Positions 33,501 through 41,203 of a stretch of DNA of 64,000 nucleotides are shown piece after piece. This DNA is from Paramicrosporidium saccamoebae. Its lineage: Eukaryota > Rozellomycota. How positions within the stretch are numbered: the stretch's first letter is position 1; every line of letters starts with the position of its first letter. Below the pieces are notes generated by a model. It did not search any database. It was not told the origin of the DNA and saw only the letters and a list, made by a program, of their open reading frames with translations. The DNA lies in assembly GCA_002794465.1 (NCBI GenBank), contig MTSL01000208.1, positions 103,793 through 167,792 on the forward strand. The letters run 5' to 3'. The position numbers and the translations under genes were made by a program.

Positions 33501-33858
33501 TTGGCATATTCTGCATCTGTGGTATTGTTCCTGCCGAGGCAGCTGGGCTAAATGGCATGGGTGGCCTCATAGGCGAAGGGCTGACCATTCCCTGTGCCGG
33601 CATTGGGGGAACGGGTGCCGATGCCAGAGGGCTCACTTGCCCATAACCAGTCTTTGGCTGTCCATAAGCACTCTGAGGAGGGGGGGACTGTCCAGATGTC
33701 TGCGGCGCCTGTCCGTATGACTGAGCATATTGCGACGCAGAATGCCCATTTGCCAGAGGCTGTTGTCCGTAGGTTTGAACAGGTTGCAAAGGAGGTGACG
33801 GATGAGAGGTGGCAGAAGGTGCACCGTACATGGGACGGGGCGGCTGCTGAGGTTGCAT
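30567..33858 (-). CDS. SEC24: COPII coat subunit SEC24
   Basis: Cargo-selecting subunit of the COPII inner coat at ER exit sites, partner of Sec23. Exons 33858-31809 and 31774-30567 (1085 residues; 34-nt intron). N-terminal third is Pro/Gln/Gly-rich; then zinc finger (CTRCRAY...CNICTMNN), trunk with LLFVIDTSRSSI, beta-barrel, helical domain and gelsolin-like C-terminus ending in HNQINHEMNSASLAERTALLSFL. The proposed ATG (MQPQQPPRPMYG) is the first in frame. The disordered N-terminus contains roughly 10-12-residue repeats (SSQQGSYIPHP-type) encoded at about 33110-33330. Confidence 0.95.
33110..33330 (-). repeat. In-frame tandem repeat in SEC24 N-terminus
   Basis: Units of about 30-36 bp encode successive SQQG-x-Y/I/M-x-P-H/P-P segments. 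Units are imperfect but clearly tandem, and keep frame. Confidence 0.75.
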
Positions 33859-33960
33859 GACACCCCTCAATGAACCGATTAACTTTGTATTTTTCGTTTT
33901 TTATCGTTCATCTCAATGTTGCAGAACTAAACATTTATTCTTGTACAAACTCTTGTCCAA

Positions 33961-35310
33961 TTATTCGCGCGGTTGTTGCTGATTACTGTTTCGGCTACTG
34001 GTATAGTGGCGTCGATTTTGGGTGGTGGGAGCGTCGCGGGGCTGGGAATCTCTACGTCCTGCACGACGAGGTTCAACAGCAAGAGTCGATCCATTGTAAA
34101 CAATCTTGGCGTTTACAGCGGCGTTGCGGGCCTCAACAGTCTCGTACTCAATAAAGGCAATCCCCTTGCTTATTACCGCTTCAAAGGCCTTGATGGCACC
34201 AAATTCTTCAAATTTCTTGGACAAGTGATCACGGTTAATGCGACCGGAAATTTCATGGATATAGAGAGCCTTTGCGGGATCGTATTCGGGAATGGGACGT
34301 TTTTCAGAGTGACCATCTCTCGGCTGATCTCGCTGTTGCGACTGAGACTCGCCACGACGTTCGCCGTTAGTTCTGTAGTTCAGGCGGCCAGCAGGCTCGT
34401 TGGATGGCTTTTCGCCCTCCACAGCAATCGATGCAACCGGTCCCTTTGACTCGGCAACAACTCCCGATTGCCAGCGACTCTGTTGAACAGCAGCCAGTTT
34501 AGCCCAAGAGGAGGGAGTGGTAGCCGTTACCCGCTCCTCCTCGGCCTGTGATGAGACGGCCTTGCTGGGAGTATTCTGTGTCTGCTGTGACTGTTGTGGT
34601 TGCTGTAGTTGCTGTGGTTGTTTCTTCTTCTCCCCTCCAGCCTTGGGAAGGGGTTTCTCAACCGACTTTTCCTTCTCCTTCTCGGCCGGCTTTGATACCT
34701 TTTCTGCCTCCACAGTCTTCTCTTTAACCACAGGCTCGGCGGCTGGCTTCTGGGGCTGGGTCTTGGTATCCACAACCACAGGTTCGGGAATGGATACGAC
34801 TGTTTCAATTGAAACTGGCTTGGTGATAGTTGGCTTCTTTTCCACGGGATTGGGCACGGCAGCCTCAGAGAGGATGCGCATAATGTCGTTCAAGACAAAG
34901 TAGCCATTGGGTTGCTCAGCTAGGAGGAACGTTTGCGTAAATTTGCGAACAACGCCTGTAGGCCAATGCATTGTGCCCAGGACAAAAATGAGGATTCCAC
35001 CGTTCATGGAGGGCTGGCAATCAATGTTTCCAATGACTACACGGGCACCGTTGTATCCCATTGAGGCAAGACGTTCGTGGATCTCCTCCAGGCCAACACA
35101 CACGGTGGCTTCAGTCTCGTCCTCCTGGCAGTGCAGCAGGCTGGACTGCTTTCCGTAGAAACAATGCAGACGCTCGGGTTCACAGCTCAGCATCGTATAG
35201 TATTCACGACCAAAGTGCATTACAATGTCGTTGACGTCATACTTGGTGGGTGCGTTGTAGCTTGGGACGCCACTACCATTCTGTGCCAATAATCCTTCCG
35301 TTGCTGTCAT
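33961..35310 (-). CDS. G3BP/Bre5-like protein with NTF2 and RRM domains
   Basis: Single exon, 449 residues. NTF2-like domain at about residues 15-140 (VNDIVMHFGREYYTMLSCEP; GGILIFVLGTMHWP; RKFTQTFLLAEQPNGYFVLNDIMR), a Lys/Glu/Pro/Gln-rich linker, a conserved SSWAKLAA motif near 270 and an RRM (about 355-425; ALYIHEISGRINRDHLSKKF, KGIAFIEYETVEARNAAV), then an Arg/Gly/Gln tail. This is the G3BP layout; yeast Bre5 partners the Ubp3 deubiquitinase and metazoan G3BP nucleates stress granules. Which role applies here is unknown. The first ATG in frame is at 35310. Confidence 0.88.
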   Translation of the reverse strand: MTATEGLLAQNGSGVPSYNAPTKYDVNDIVMHFGREYYTMLSCEPERLHCFYGKQSSLLHCQEDETEATVCVGLEEIHERLASMGYNGARVVIGNIDCQPSMNGGILIFVLGTMHWPTGVVRKFTQTFLLAEQPNGYFVLNDIMRILSEAAVPNPVEKKPTITKPVSIETVVSIPEPVVVDTKTQPQKPAAEPVVKEKTVEAEKVSKPAEKEKEKSVEKPLPKAGGEKKKQPQQLQQPQQSQQTQNTPSKAVSSQAEEERVTATTPSSWAKLAAVQQSRWQSGVVAESKGPVASIAVEGEKPSNEPAGRLNYRTNGERRGESQSQQRDQPRDGHSEKRPIPEYDPAKALYIHEISGRINRDHLSKKFEEFGAIKAFEAVISKGIAFIEYETVEARNAAVNAKIVYNGSTLAVEPRRAGRRDSQPRDAPTTQNRRHYTSSRNSNQQQPRE

Positions 35311-35608
35311 TCCAATCCTACACAACCATTAGCTACTCTGTCCAATACAGCAAAAAGGAAAAATGTCCTAGCAATGCCAGGAGCCGACCTAAAGTGCACA
35401 GGAACGGTGGCGTACATGAACTTTCGAGACAATCCTTCCCAGCCGGGGCTTGGCCGGGGATTCGCATGTCTAGCTTATGCGTCGCGGAGAGGCTTTGCAT
35501 TCTGTGATTGCTAGATCCCCTTTGCCAGTGCGCAAGTTAGTTTCATTAAATTATGTGGCGTTTTCACAGATCACCATCATAGATACGCCTAGATTGGATT
35601 GGATTGGA

Positions 35609-35660
35609 GGATAGTTATTAGGATTACCAATCTTGATACTGTTTAACAGAATCCTTTATA
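35609..35660. repeat. Direct repeat, copy A (about 52 bp)
   Basis: Starts AGGATAGTTATTAGGATTAC and includes CTGTTTAACA. Matches copy B at an offset of exactly 110 bp with scattered substitutions. Confidence 0.85.
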
Positions 35661-35718
35661 GTGCGTGAGAATACATCTTCAAAGGTGCCTTTATAGGCCA
35701 GCGCCCCCACACTGTAGT

Positions 35719-35770
35719 AGGATAGTTATTAGGGTTACTAATCCTAATGCCGTTTAACAAACCTTTTATT
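35719..35770. repeat. Direct repeat, copy B (about 52 bp)
   Basis: Starts AGGATAGTTATTAGGGTTAC and includes CCGTTTAACA; it also contains the inverted pair TAGGAT/ATCCTA. It abuts the syntaxin stop codon (35774-35776), so copy A may be a relic of a duplicated 3' end. Confidence 0.85.
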
Positions 35771-35773
35771 ATC

Positions 35774-36837
35774 TTACAAAATAGCGCTAATGACAGCGAC
35801 AGCAATGATAAAGACGAAAAAGGCTATAAAGGCAATGAAGCAAATGTTCCCTCTTCTCCTGCGATGGCGATCTCGGGCAACGACTAGCTCCCTCACTGCT
35901 GCGCGAGTCCGAACAGCTGACGATTCTATGTTTGCCTCAATGTTGTCTATAATTAGGAATGCATGGAGGGATCTCACCAAGAACGCCCTGCTGTTCACTG
36001 ACAAGCAGACCAAGGTCACAGAATAGCTCGTGGACCTCGGCCATGGCTGTCTCAATTTCCTGGATTCCCTGCTCCCTCTCCTGTATCAAGGCCTGGTTAT
36101 ACGAGATTTCGTTCTCTAATCCCAGCAGATCTTGTCTTTGCTGCTGTTCTCTAAACATAAACACGGCGGCTCATTTATGCGCTACCGAGACACCAGGGGG
36201 GCTTCCTCTGACTCTGAAAGCGCTGCATCATCAGTTGGGGATGTCTTGGCGCTGTCACGGGCAATCGCCTGTGCTCGAATGACAAAGTCCTGACATTTCT
36301 TTACTGACAGCCGCTGGATTTCCTGGAAGCGGCTCATCAGGATTTGAAACTCGCGGGTCATTCTGGTCAGTCTGGACATTTCCGTGTCCTACAATGTTAG
36401 TGTGAATTCCCCAGCATACAGTGAGCATTTCATGCTGGCCGAGGCGCCGCAGATCCAAGTTGGCCTTCATTATCATATCCTTTGTGACTTCAGCGAGTGC
36501 ATTCCTACCGTCGTTAATTGTACAATAAACAGAATACAATTTTGCTCGATGATCATGCGAGTCATCCGGTCCGCCTAGCTGCTCACTCTGACTGCGCATC
36601 TCGCCCAAATTGGTGCCTATTTTGTAGAGAGTGCGGGAAAAGTCATCAATGAGGGCAGTGGAGCTAATTGAGACCCGCGGGGTTGGGCGGAGGTCCTGGG
36701 AAAGACTCGCCTCGCCTCCCAACCGAACCAACTCTTCCACTAGAACTAAGTAAATTTGATAAACAGGTACGTGAAATGGAAGAGTGCAGAGGTTCATTGC
36801 TCTTCGCGTCTTCACTTTGCTGCCCCTCGCTCGTCAT
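35774..36837 (-). CDS. Qa-SNARE, syntaxin 7/Pep12-like
   Basis: Endosomal/vacuolar target SNARE. Exons 36837-36771, 36739-36420, 36388-36186, 36150-35978, 35946-35774 (311 residues; introns 31, 31, 35, 31 nt). Habc-like helical N-terminal region (about 35-190), then the SNARE helix (ALIQEREQGIQEIETAMAEVHELFCDLGLLVSEQQ, shown here only in outline) with the zero-layer Gln in the HELFCDLG context, LDNIEANIESS, a basic juxtamembrane run and a C-terminal anchor (NICFIAFIAFFVFIIAVAV). The I-Q-E-I-E and D-N-I-E-A-N patterns are typical of the syntaxin-7 group. No lipid-modification Cys is evident. Confidence 0.9.
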
Positions 36838-36999
36838 GATGTGTGTTCAGCCAGCCAATGGAAATTGCTATTGGTGGCATTTAATGCGACAACACTGACA
36901 CATACAGATCGCCCCGCTAGATCGTACTGCCAGCCACCATAGTGTTGTAGTGATACATCTTTCTAGTTATTGTCCATTTGCATTCAACCTTTCAATGAC

Positions 37000-37007
37000 A
37001 TAAATAG
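37000..37007 (+). promoter_or_regulatory. TATA-like element of snoRNA host transcript
   Basis: ATAAATAG about 84 bp before the intron that carries the snoRNA. CCAAT and ATTGG motifs lie at about 36856 and 36871. Promoter role inferred from position. Confidence 0.4.
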
Positions 37008-37083
37008 AGGGCTATCCCCGGCCGCCCAGATAGTGTCCGTTCCTCTGGACGCACCATCCATCCGTCCGGTTCTCAGCAGTCAG

Positions 37084-37197
37084 GTACAGATTCTTAGACG
37101 AATGATGAGTATTCAACACAGACCTGTACTGAAATTGCATGACTGATATCGTTGAACCTGACGTCTCCATGTTGTGAACGTTTCTAACTCTTCATAG
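37084..37197 (+). other. Host intron (114 nt) of a noncoding snoRNA host gene
   Basis: Begins GTACAG after CAG and ends with TTTCTAACTCTTCATAG, the same branch/acceptor arrangement as the coding introns. It is the only intron found longer than 38 nt with strong ends, and its extra length is the snoRNA. Flanking exons (about 37030-37083 and from 37198) have no ATG before the intron and only a 25-codon frame after it, so the transcript looks noncoding, like vertebrate U25 host UHG/SNHG1. Confidence 0.7.
37096..37166 (+). ncRNA. SNORD25-like: Box C/D snoRNA, U25/snR56-like, guiding 18S rRNA 2'-O-methylation
   Basis: Terminal stem AGACG (37096-37100) pairs with CGTCT (37162-37166). Box C ATGATGA at 37102-37108, D' CTGA at 37129-37132, C' TGACTGA at 37140-37146, D CTGA at 37158-37161. 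The stretch before D', ACACAGACCTGTA, is complementary over 11 nt to the conserved 18S segment ACAGGUCUGUG; the D'+5 rule points to the first G of GG, the site methylated by yeast snR56 and vertebrate U25 (Gm1428/Gm1490). Vertebrate U25 carries the same CACAGACCTGTACTGA block. The guide before D (ATATCGTTGAAC) has no target I can name. The element lies inside an intron. Confidence 0.92.
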
Positions 37198-37315
37198 GCT
37201 ATTGGACCACATGTTTGCATATAATAAATACCCATTGACATGCTATTACGGAATAAGGATAAGGACTCGAAGTTTTCTATTACAGTAACTACTACAGCAA
37301 CTATGGCAGAGGTCA

Positions 37316-38728
37316 TTACAGGGACTTTAGTTTAAATCTATCCAGTGCGCTCTTCTTTTCTGGAATGGCTCTGTGCTCAAAATTGGTTACAATTTCTCCA
37401 TCTCTCTTCTCCCTCTCAATGATATTCTCTCGTCTCTTTGCCCTCTCTTTTGCCGCCTTGTCGGCCTTTCGTTTCCTCTCGGGTCGATGTCCTTCTAGTT
37501 CATCCCTCAACCTGCGTCGTTCATCGTCAGTCTTGGCGATGCTTCCAATGGCAGTAGGATCCAGCATGATTGTTTCAGGCTGCAGCTTATCGAGGAGCTG
37601 CTTGACAGTGGCTTCGCGCCGCTGATTGCGAGTGGAGAAGGGGTTGGCTTCGTAGCTGTCATAATTGGGCTCACCGGCACCGGGGACAATTAGAGAGGAG
37701 ACGCCTTGCGAGTGGCCCGTACCCAAAACGTCGTCATAAGGGCAGAACCTCACGGAAGAAATTGTGCATCCCGGCTGAAGATGATGCATATACGGTTCCT
37801 TGACACGCCGGCCGAGACAGTCCTTCCACATTGTCACATGCGGTCCATTTCCTGCCGCCAATACCCCGCGTTGGCTGATATCCAAGGTAGTGGCGGGTCG
37901 GATCGGGAAATATTCATGCAACTTTTTGTATGTGCGCATATCCCAAACTCTGATCCGTCCGTCTAGCCCGGAGGTTGCCATGTAGTTGCCCTGGGGGTCG
38001 AAAGCAATAGCCTCGACAGGTGAACTATGACACTGCATCGTAACTAATGGGCCACCCATTGAGGGTGCCCATAGAGTAACGTATCCACCGGAATGGCCAA
38101 GATGCATTATCCCATTCCCAGGGTTCTGTCTCATAGACCGACACCTGCCGTATTTGGAGTGATGCTCAGCTACAATTTGTCCGGTAGTCATGTCCTGGTA
38201 CCGCAGCATTCCCTTGTTCCCAATAGAGGCGAGCAGAAAGTGATACGGAAGATACTCTAAAAAATCGACTTCAGCGTGCTTTCCTAGTCGATGCACCTCG
38301 GAGCCGTCTGTATCGTAGACATAAACGTAGTTTGTTTGAGCCACAGCAAAAAACGTCTCATTCTGCAGCCATTTTGCGGCACGCACCGTGTCGTCCAGTT
38401 GCAGTTCGCAGCGAAGACGTCCACACTCCCATTCGATGGCTGCGACGTGTCCCCTTCTCCCAGCAATGAGCAAATGACGTCCATCACGAGTGTAATCAAT
38501 ATTGTAGCTTCCACTGTCAGTCAGCTTAAGCTCAAAGTGTTTCTTCGATGACTGCAGCGACACTGCTTTGGAAATCTCGTCTTGGCTGATACGATAAGTC
38601 TTTTCTACACCTTCTCCCTCCAAGTATCCCGCCGTCTCTGTCTTTAACAGTCCCAGCATCTGTTCAAAATCCTCTTCCTCTCCTTTCTGGGGGCGCATCT
38701 TGCCCTTCTGTCGTCGTTCTTTTGCCAT
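37316..38728 (-). CDS. UTP7: SSU processome WD40 protein UTP7 (WDR46)
   Basis: Nucleolar factor of the small-subunit processome needed for early 18S cleavages. Single exon, 470 residues. WD repeats are visible (NIDYTRDGRHLLIAGRRGHVAAIEWE; EAIAFDPQGNYMATSGLDGRIRVWDM), together with the UTP7-specific blocks HSKYGRCRSMRQNPGNGIMH and SSLIVPGAGEPNYDSYEANPF, and a highly basic C-terminus. The length is near the family norm, although the N-terminal extension is short. It starts 55 bp from the divergent MICOS-like gene. Together with UTP15, AFG2, SRP40 and the snoRNA it makes ribosome biogenesis a theme of the window. Confidence 0.94.
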   Translation of the reverse strand: MAKERRQKGKMRPQKGEEEDFEQMLGLLKTETAGYLEGEGVEKTYRISQDEISKAVSLQSSKKHFELKLTDSGSYNIDYTRDGRHLLIAGRRGHVAAIEWECGRLRCELQLDDTVRAAKWLQNETFFAVAQTNYVYVYDTDGSEVHRLGKHAEVDFLEYLPYHFLLASIGNKGMLRYQDMTTGQIVAEHHSKYGRCRSMRQNPGNGIMHLGHSGGYVTLWAPSMGGPLVTMQCHSSPVEAIAFDPQGNYMATSGLDGRIRVWDMRTYKKLHEYFPIRPATTLDISQRGVLAAGNGPHVTMWKDCLGRRVKEPYMHHLQPGCTISSVRFCPYDDVLGTGHSQGVSSLIVPGAGEPNYDSYEANPFSTRNQRREATVKQLLDKLQPETIMLDPTAIGSIAKTDDERRRLRDELEGHRPERKRKADKAAKERAKRRENIIEREKRDGEIVTNFEHRAIPEKKSALDRFKLKSL

Positions 38729-38783
38729 CGCACCGTCCAGTCCTGCCTATAGAACTGGGATCCCCGGCCCCACTTACGGACCA

Positions 38784-39425
38784 ATGAACTCGTCGCAAAA
38801 GTCCGACGCTCTACCTTCACCTCCGTCACGATACTACGACGACCTGGACGAGTTTGGTTACGACCGAAAGCTTCCCCCCTCTCTGGAGCATGAATTCCAC
38901 TTTGAGCCCAACATATTATCCGAAAAACTGGTGTTGCTACAACGTTTTATTCACGAGAACCATGGGACAGTAGAGTATTATATCGACCGCACTGTGGATA
39001 GCCTCTTCTATACGGAGAGGCAGGTGCTGAGGGGATTTCGGTGGCTGCGCGAGGATATGCCTTCCATGATCCTTCCATCCGCCCAAGTAGCAGCATCGGC
39101 GTCACTAGGCTATTTTGCCAACCACCCAACTCCGCTCGGTACACGTCTCTTTTTCACCACGTCAATGGGTCTGATGGCCGGGTTCCTAGTGTTTCCGTCC
39201 TGGCGGCGTAGGACAGCAGAATTGGCACAGCATCATATAGTGGAGCCTTTGCCTGCTGTACAAAATGCGCTAGTCACCACTCGACGGGGATACAATGGAT
39301 TTGTAATGTACTGGGTCTCTGTTTGGGATTCCTATGACCATGCTGTTGCATCAGTCAAGAATAAGCTTGCCGACACTCGATATAGGATAATCTCGTTCTT
39401 TAAACCTCCTCGCTCTAATCCATAA
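38784..39425 (+). CDS. MICOS subunit MIC26/MIC27-like (apolipoprotein O family)
   Basis: Expected in the mitochondrial inner membrane at crista junctions. 213 residues, single exon; the first in-frame ATG is at 38784. After a 60-residue polar region, the pattern V-E-Y-Y-I-D-R ... W-L-R-E-D is followed by two hydrophobic stretches (VAASASLGYFANHPTPLGTRL; TSMGLMAGFLVFPSWRRR) and a third weak segment, ending in a basic tail. The spacing of helix, two short membrane segments and R-R-x motif resembles MIC27, but identity is low and another small inner-membrane family is possible. Divergent with UTP7. Confidence 0.52.
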   Translation: MNSSQKSDALPSPPSRYYDDLDEFGYDRKLPPSLEHEFHFEPNILSEKLVLLQRFIHENHGTVEYYIDRTVDSLFYTERQVLRGFRWLREDMPSMILPSAQVAASASLGYFANHPTPLGTRLFFTTSMGLMAGFLVFPSWRRRTAELAQHHIVEPLPAVQNALVTTRRGYNGFVMYWVSVWDSYDHAVASVKNKLADTRYRIISFFKPPRSNP

Positions 39426-39491
39426 ACATCTGTGCATGTCTGTCTACCTACACAATGCGCTATGCTAAAATTGGGCTGTTTACTTTGATTT

Positions 39492-40252
39492 CTATTGGTT
39501 TAACTGTCGAAGGTTTAACCTCGAAGCTGGCGCAATGGGCAGATTTTCATCTTTCTGCGCTACTACGCACGGATTTGTCGTGCCATGTATCTGTTGACTG
39601 AGGATTGCATTCTCTCGAAGCAGAAACTGCACTTTTGTTTGCAGAATCTTCTCCTGTCGCTTTAGATGGACGATGTAATTAACGGCAGCCTGTAGCAAGT
39701 TTGCCTTGCTGGGCTTCCGATATTCGCTGGGTGGGAGTAGTTGTTGGAGACGTCCGAAGCAGTTGCGCATATCAGCGCGACGACGCTGCTCAGAGGCCAT
39801 ATGGGCATCGCGGCGCTGTTCGCTACAGCTCGTTATGGGAGAGCCAGTGGAAATTGTAGAGGGCGATCCCAGCTCCTCAAGAGCATAGAGTGTTCCATCC
39901 GAGGAGGGTAGGAACTGCTTTGCCCCCGATTTTTCTACATTAGTGGGAAGAGATTGCGAAAAGGGGTATTGGTGGTTAAAGTCCTTCGGCCGGGCTGCAA
40001 TCTGCAGATGCGGCTCGTTTGTTAGTTTTGAGGGTGCGATGGTTTCTGAAAGAGGCTGCTCTGTAATTTCAGCACCCAACATGGGATCGAAAGACAGAGA
40101 GCTGCTCGGGGGCCCTAGAAAGGTTTCGAACAGACCATCATCGTGTGCAAACAACAGGCTACTGGAATTCGGACCTATGTATTAGTTCTCCCTTTGTAGC
40201 CATTACCGTTCAGATAGTCTTGCCATGATTCGCCGAGGTCCGGTGGATTCAT
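39492..40252 (-). CDS. bHLH transcription factor
   Basis: Exons 40252-40207 and 40174-39492 (242 residues; 32-nt intron). The short first exon reads MNPPDLGESWQDYLNG. The basic region and HLH occupy about residues 135-190: RRDAHMASEQRRRADMRN carries His, Glu and Arg at the class B positions (H-x3-E-x3-R), which predicts binding to CACGTG E-boxes; the loop PSEYRKPSKANLLQAAVNYI and a short leucine-zipper-like extension (EKILQTKVQFLLRENAILSQQ-type heptads) follow. This is the Max/Mlx/SREBP sort of domain; I cannot name an orthologue. Upstream lies a 950-bp spacer with five CCAAT boxes. Confidence 0.87.
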
Positions 40253-40459
40253 GAAGCAGTTCTTAGTATTTTCGTGAATAATGTGTGTTTCGCTATGGAT
40301 TAGTGTCGCAGTGGAGGAGAGAGGGGTGGATCCTGGGGGTTGTCGTAACAATTATGCAGCAATATCAATGGATCCGATACTTCCTAATTGAGCATGCTAC
40401 TGCTGAACGGTCTGTACCGGGTCGGGCCTTTTAGTCCTATGCGTGGACACTTGGCGGCA

Positions 40460-40604
40460 CCAATGAGATCGGCGCAAAGAAAGACGACACGGACATTTCC
40501 ATCCAATGAAGGGAGACAAAGCATCCACTTTGGTCCAATCATTATATCCAGAGGCATTGTCTAATTGCTTTTCCCAGTTGTGCCCAATCCCATTACTGTC
40601 CAAT
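40460..40604 (+). promoter_or_regulatory. Cluster of five CCAAT boxes
   Basis: CCAAT at 40460, 40503, 40535, 40584 and 40600, all on the plus strand within 145 bp, about 210-350 bp upstream of the bHLH start codon. Candidate NF-Y binding cluster; function inferred. Confidence 0.5.
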
Positions 40605-40671
40605 CAAATGAATCTGCGTAGTATCCTTGCACGAGCTTAAGTCCCTTATTGGGCTGACATTTATAGTAAAG

Positions 40672-40770
40672 GATTCCGTGTAGATTCCGTGCGAATTCTG
40701 TGTAGATTCCGTGCAGATTTTGCGTAGATCCCGTGCATATTTCGTGTAGATTTTGTATAGACTTTTTGGA
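40672..40770. repeat. 11-bp tandem repeat, nine units
   Basis: Nine consecutive 11-bp units of consensus GATTCCGTGTA, with units 1, 2 and 4 closest to consensus and progressive divergence to the right. The period is close to one helical turn. Confidence 0.85.
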
Positions 40771-41026
40771 TCACTTGGTACTCAATATCGCATGGTAAAA
40801 AAATCCTTAGACTTGGTAACTGATGACGGTTTTGAAGCGATAAAAAACAATTTCCATCCTCCATTGGCGACTCTGATCAGAACATCTACTCGGTGAACCC
40901 GATCTAGCATGCTGAGAGTAGTCGCCTACATAAAGAGATACGTGTAAAGCAGTATATAATATATACGAACCCGACCCCAACAAAGGTTCTGTTGATGAGC
41001 GAATTTGTTTTATTAAGGTATCTGAT

Positions 41027-41092
41027 CCCAACCCAGATAGCCCTTAGTATGACTGGATTGAACTCTAGAATAGCATAAATCTCTGGGTTGGG
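41027..41092. other. Perfect 11-bp inverted repeat (possible RNA hairpin)
   Basis: CCCAACCCAGA at 41027-41037 pairs with TCTGGGTTGGG at 41082-41092 across a 44-nt loop; a flanking T-G wobble could extend it. The loop can form a small TATG/CATA stem. No known RNA family was recognised. Confidence 0.6.
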
Positions 41093-41203
41093 GCCACTAA
41101 TCATAAAAAGATGCTACCGAATAGGATTTCTACTTCCAACTCAACCCTTCCCCATCCCAGCTATAACCTCACGCTTTAATAAATACCCGCATCCAAATTT
41201 ATT

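Larger units (their letters stand above)
35311..35773. other. Spacer with duplicated block
   Basis: 463 bp upstream of G3BP and downstream of the syntaxin gene. Holds a pair of direct repeats (next two entries). The half nearest G3BP (35330-35560) has no recognised element. Confidence 0.5.
40253..41203. other. Longest gene-free stretch, with CCAAT cluster, 11-bp repeat and hairpin
   Basis: 951 bp without a supported protein gene. In order it holds five same-orientation CCAAT boxes (40460, 40503, 40535, 40584, 40600), a nine-unit 11-bp tandem repeat (40672-40770), a near-palindromic GTATATAATATATAC tract (about 40953-40967) and an 11-bp inverted repeat (41027-41092). An unrecognised noncoding RNA gene is possible in the second half. 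Confidence 0.6.

Noticed and set aside
40253-41031. Short minus-strand ORFs in the 950-bp spacer
   Set aside because: No homology, no splice pattern; one is simply a translation of the 11-bp repeat.
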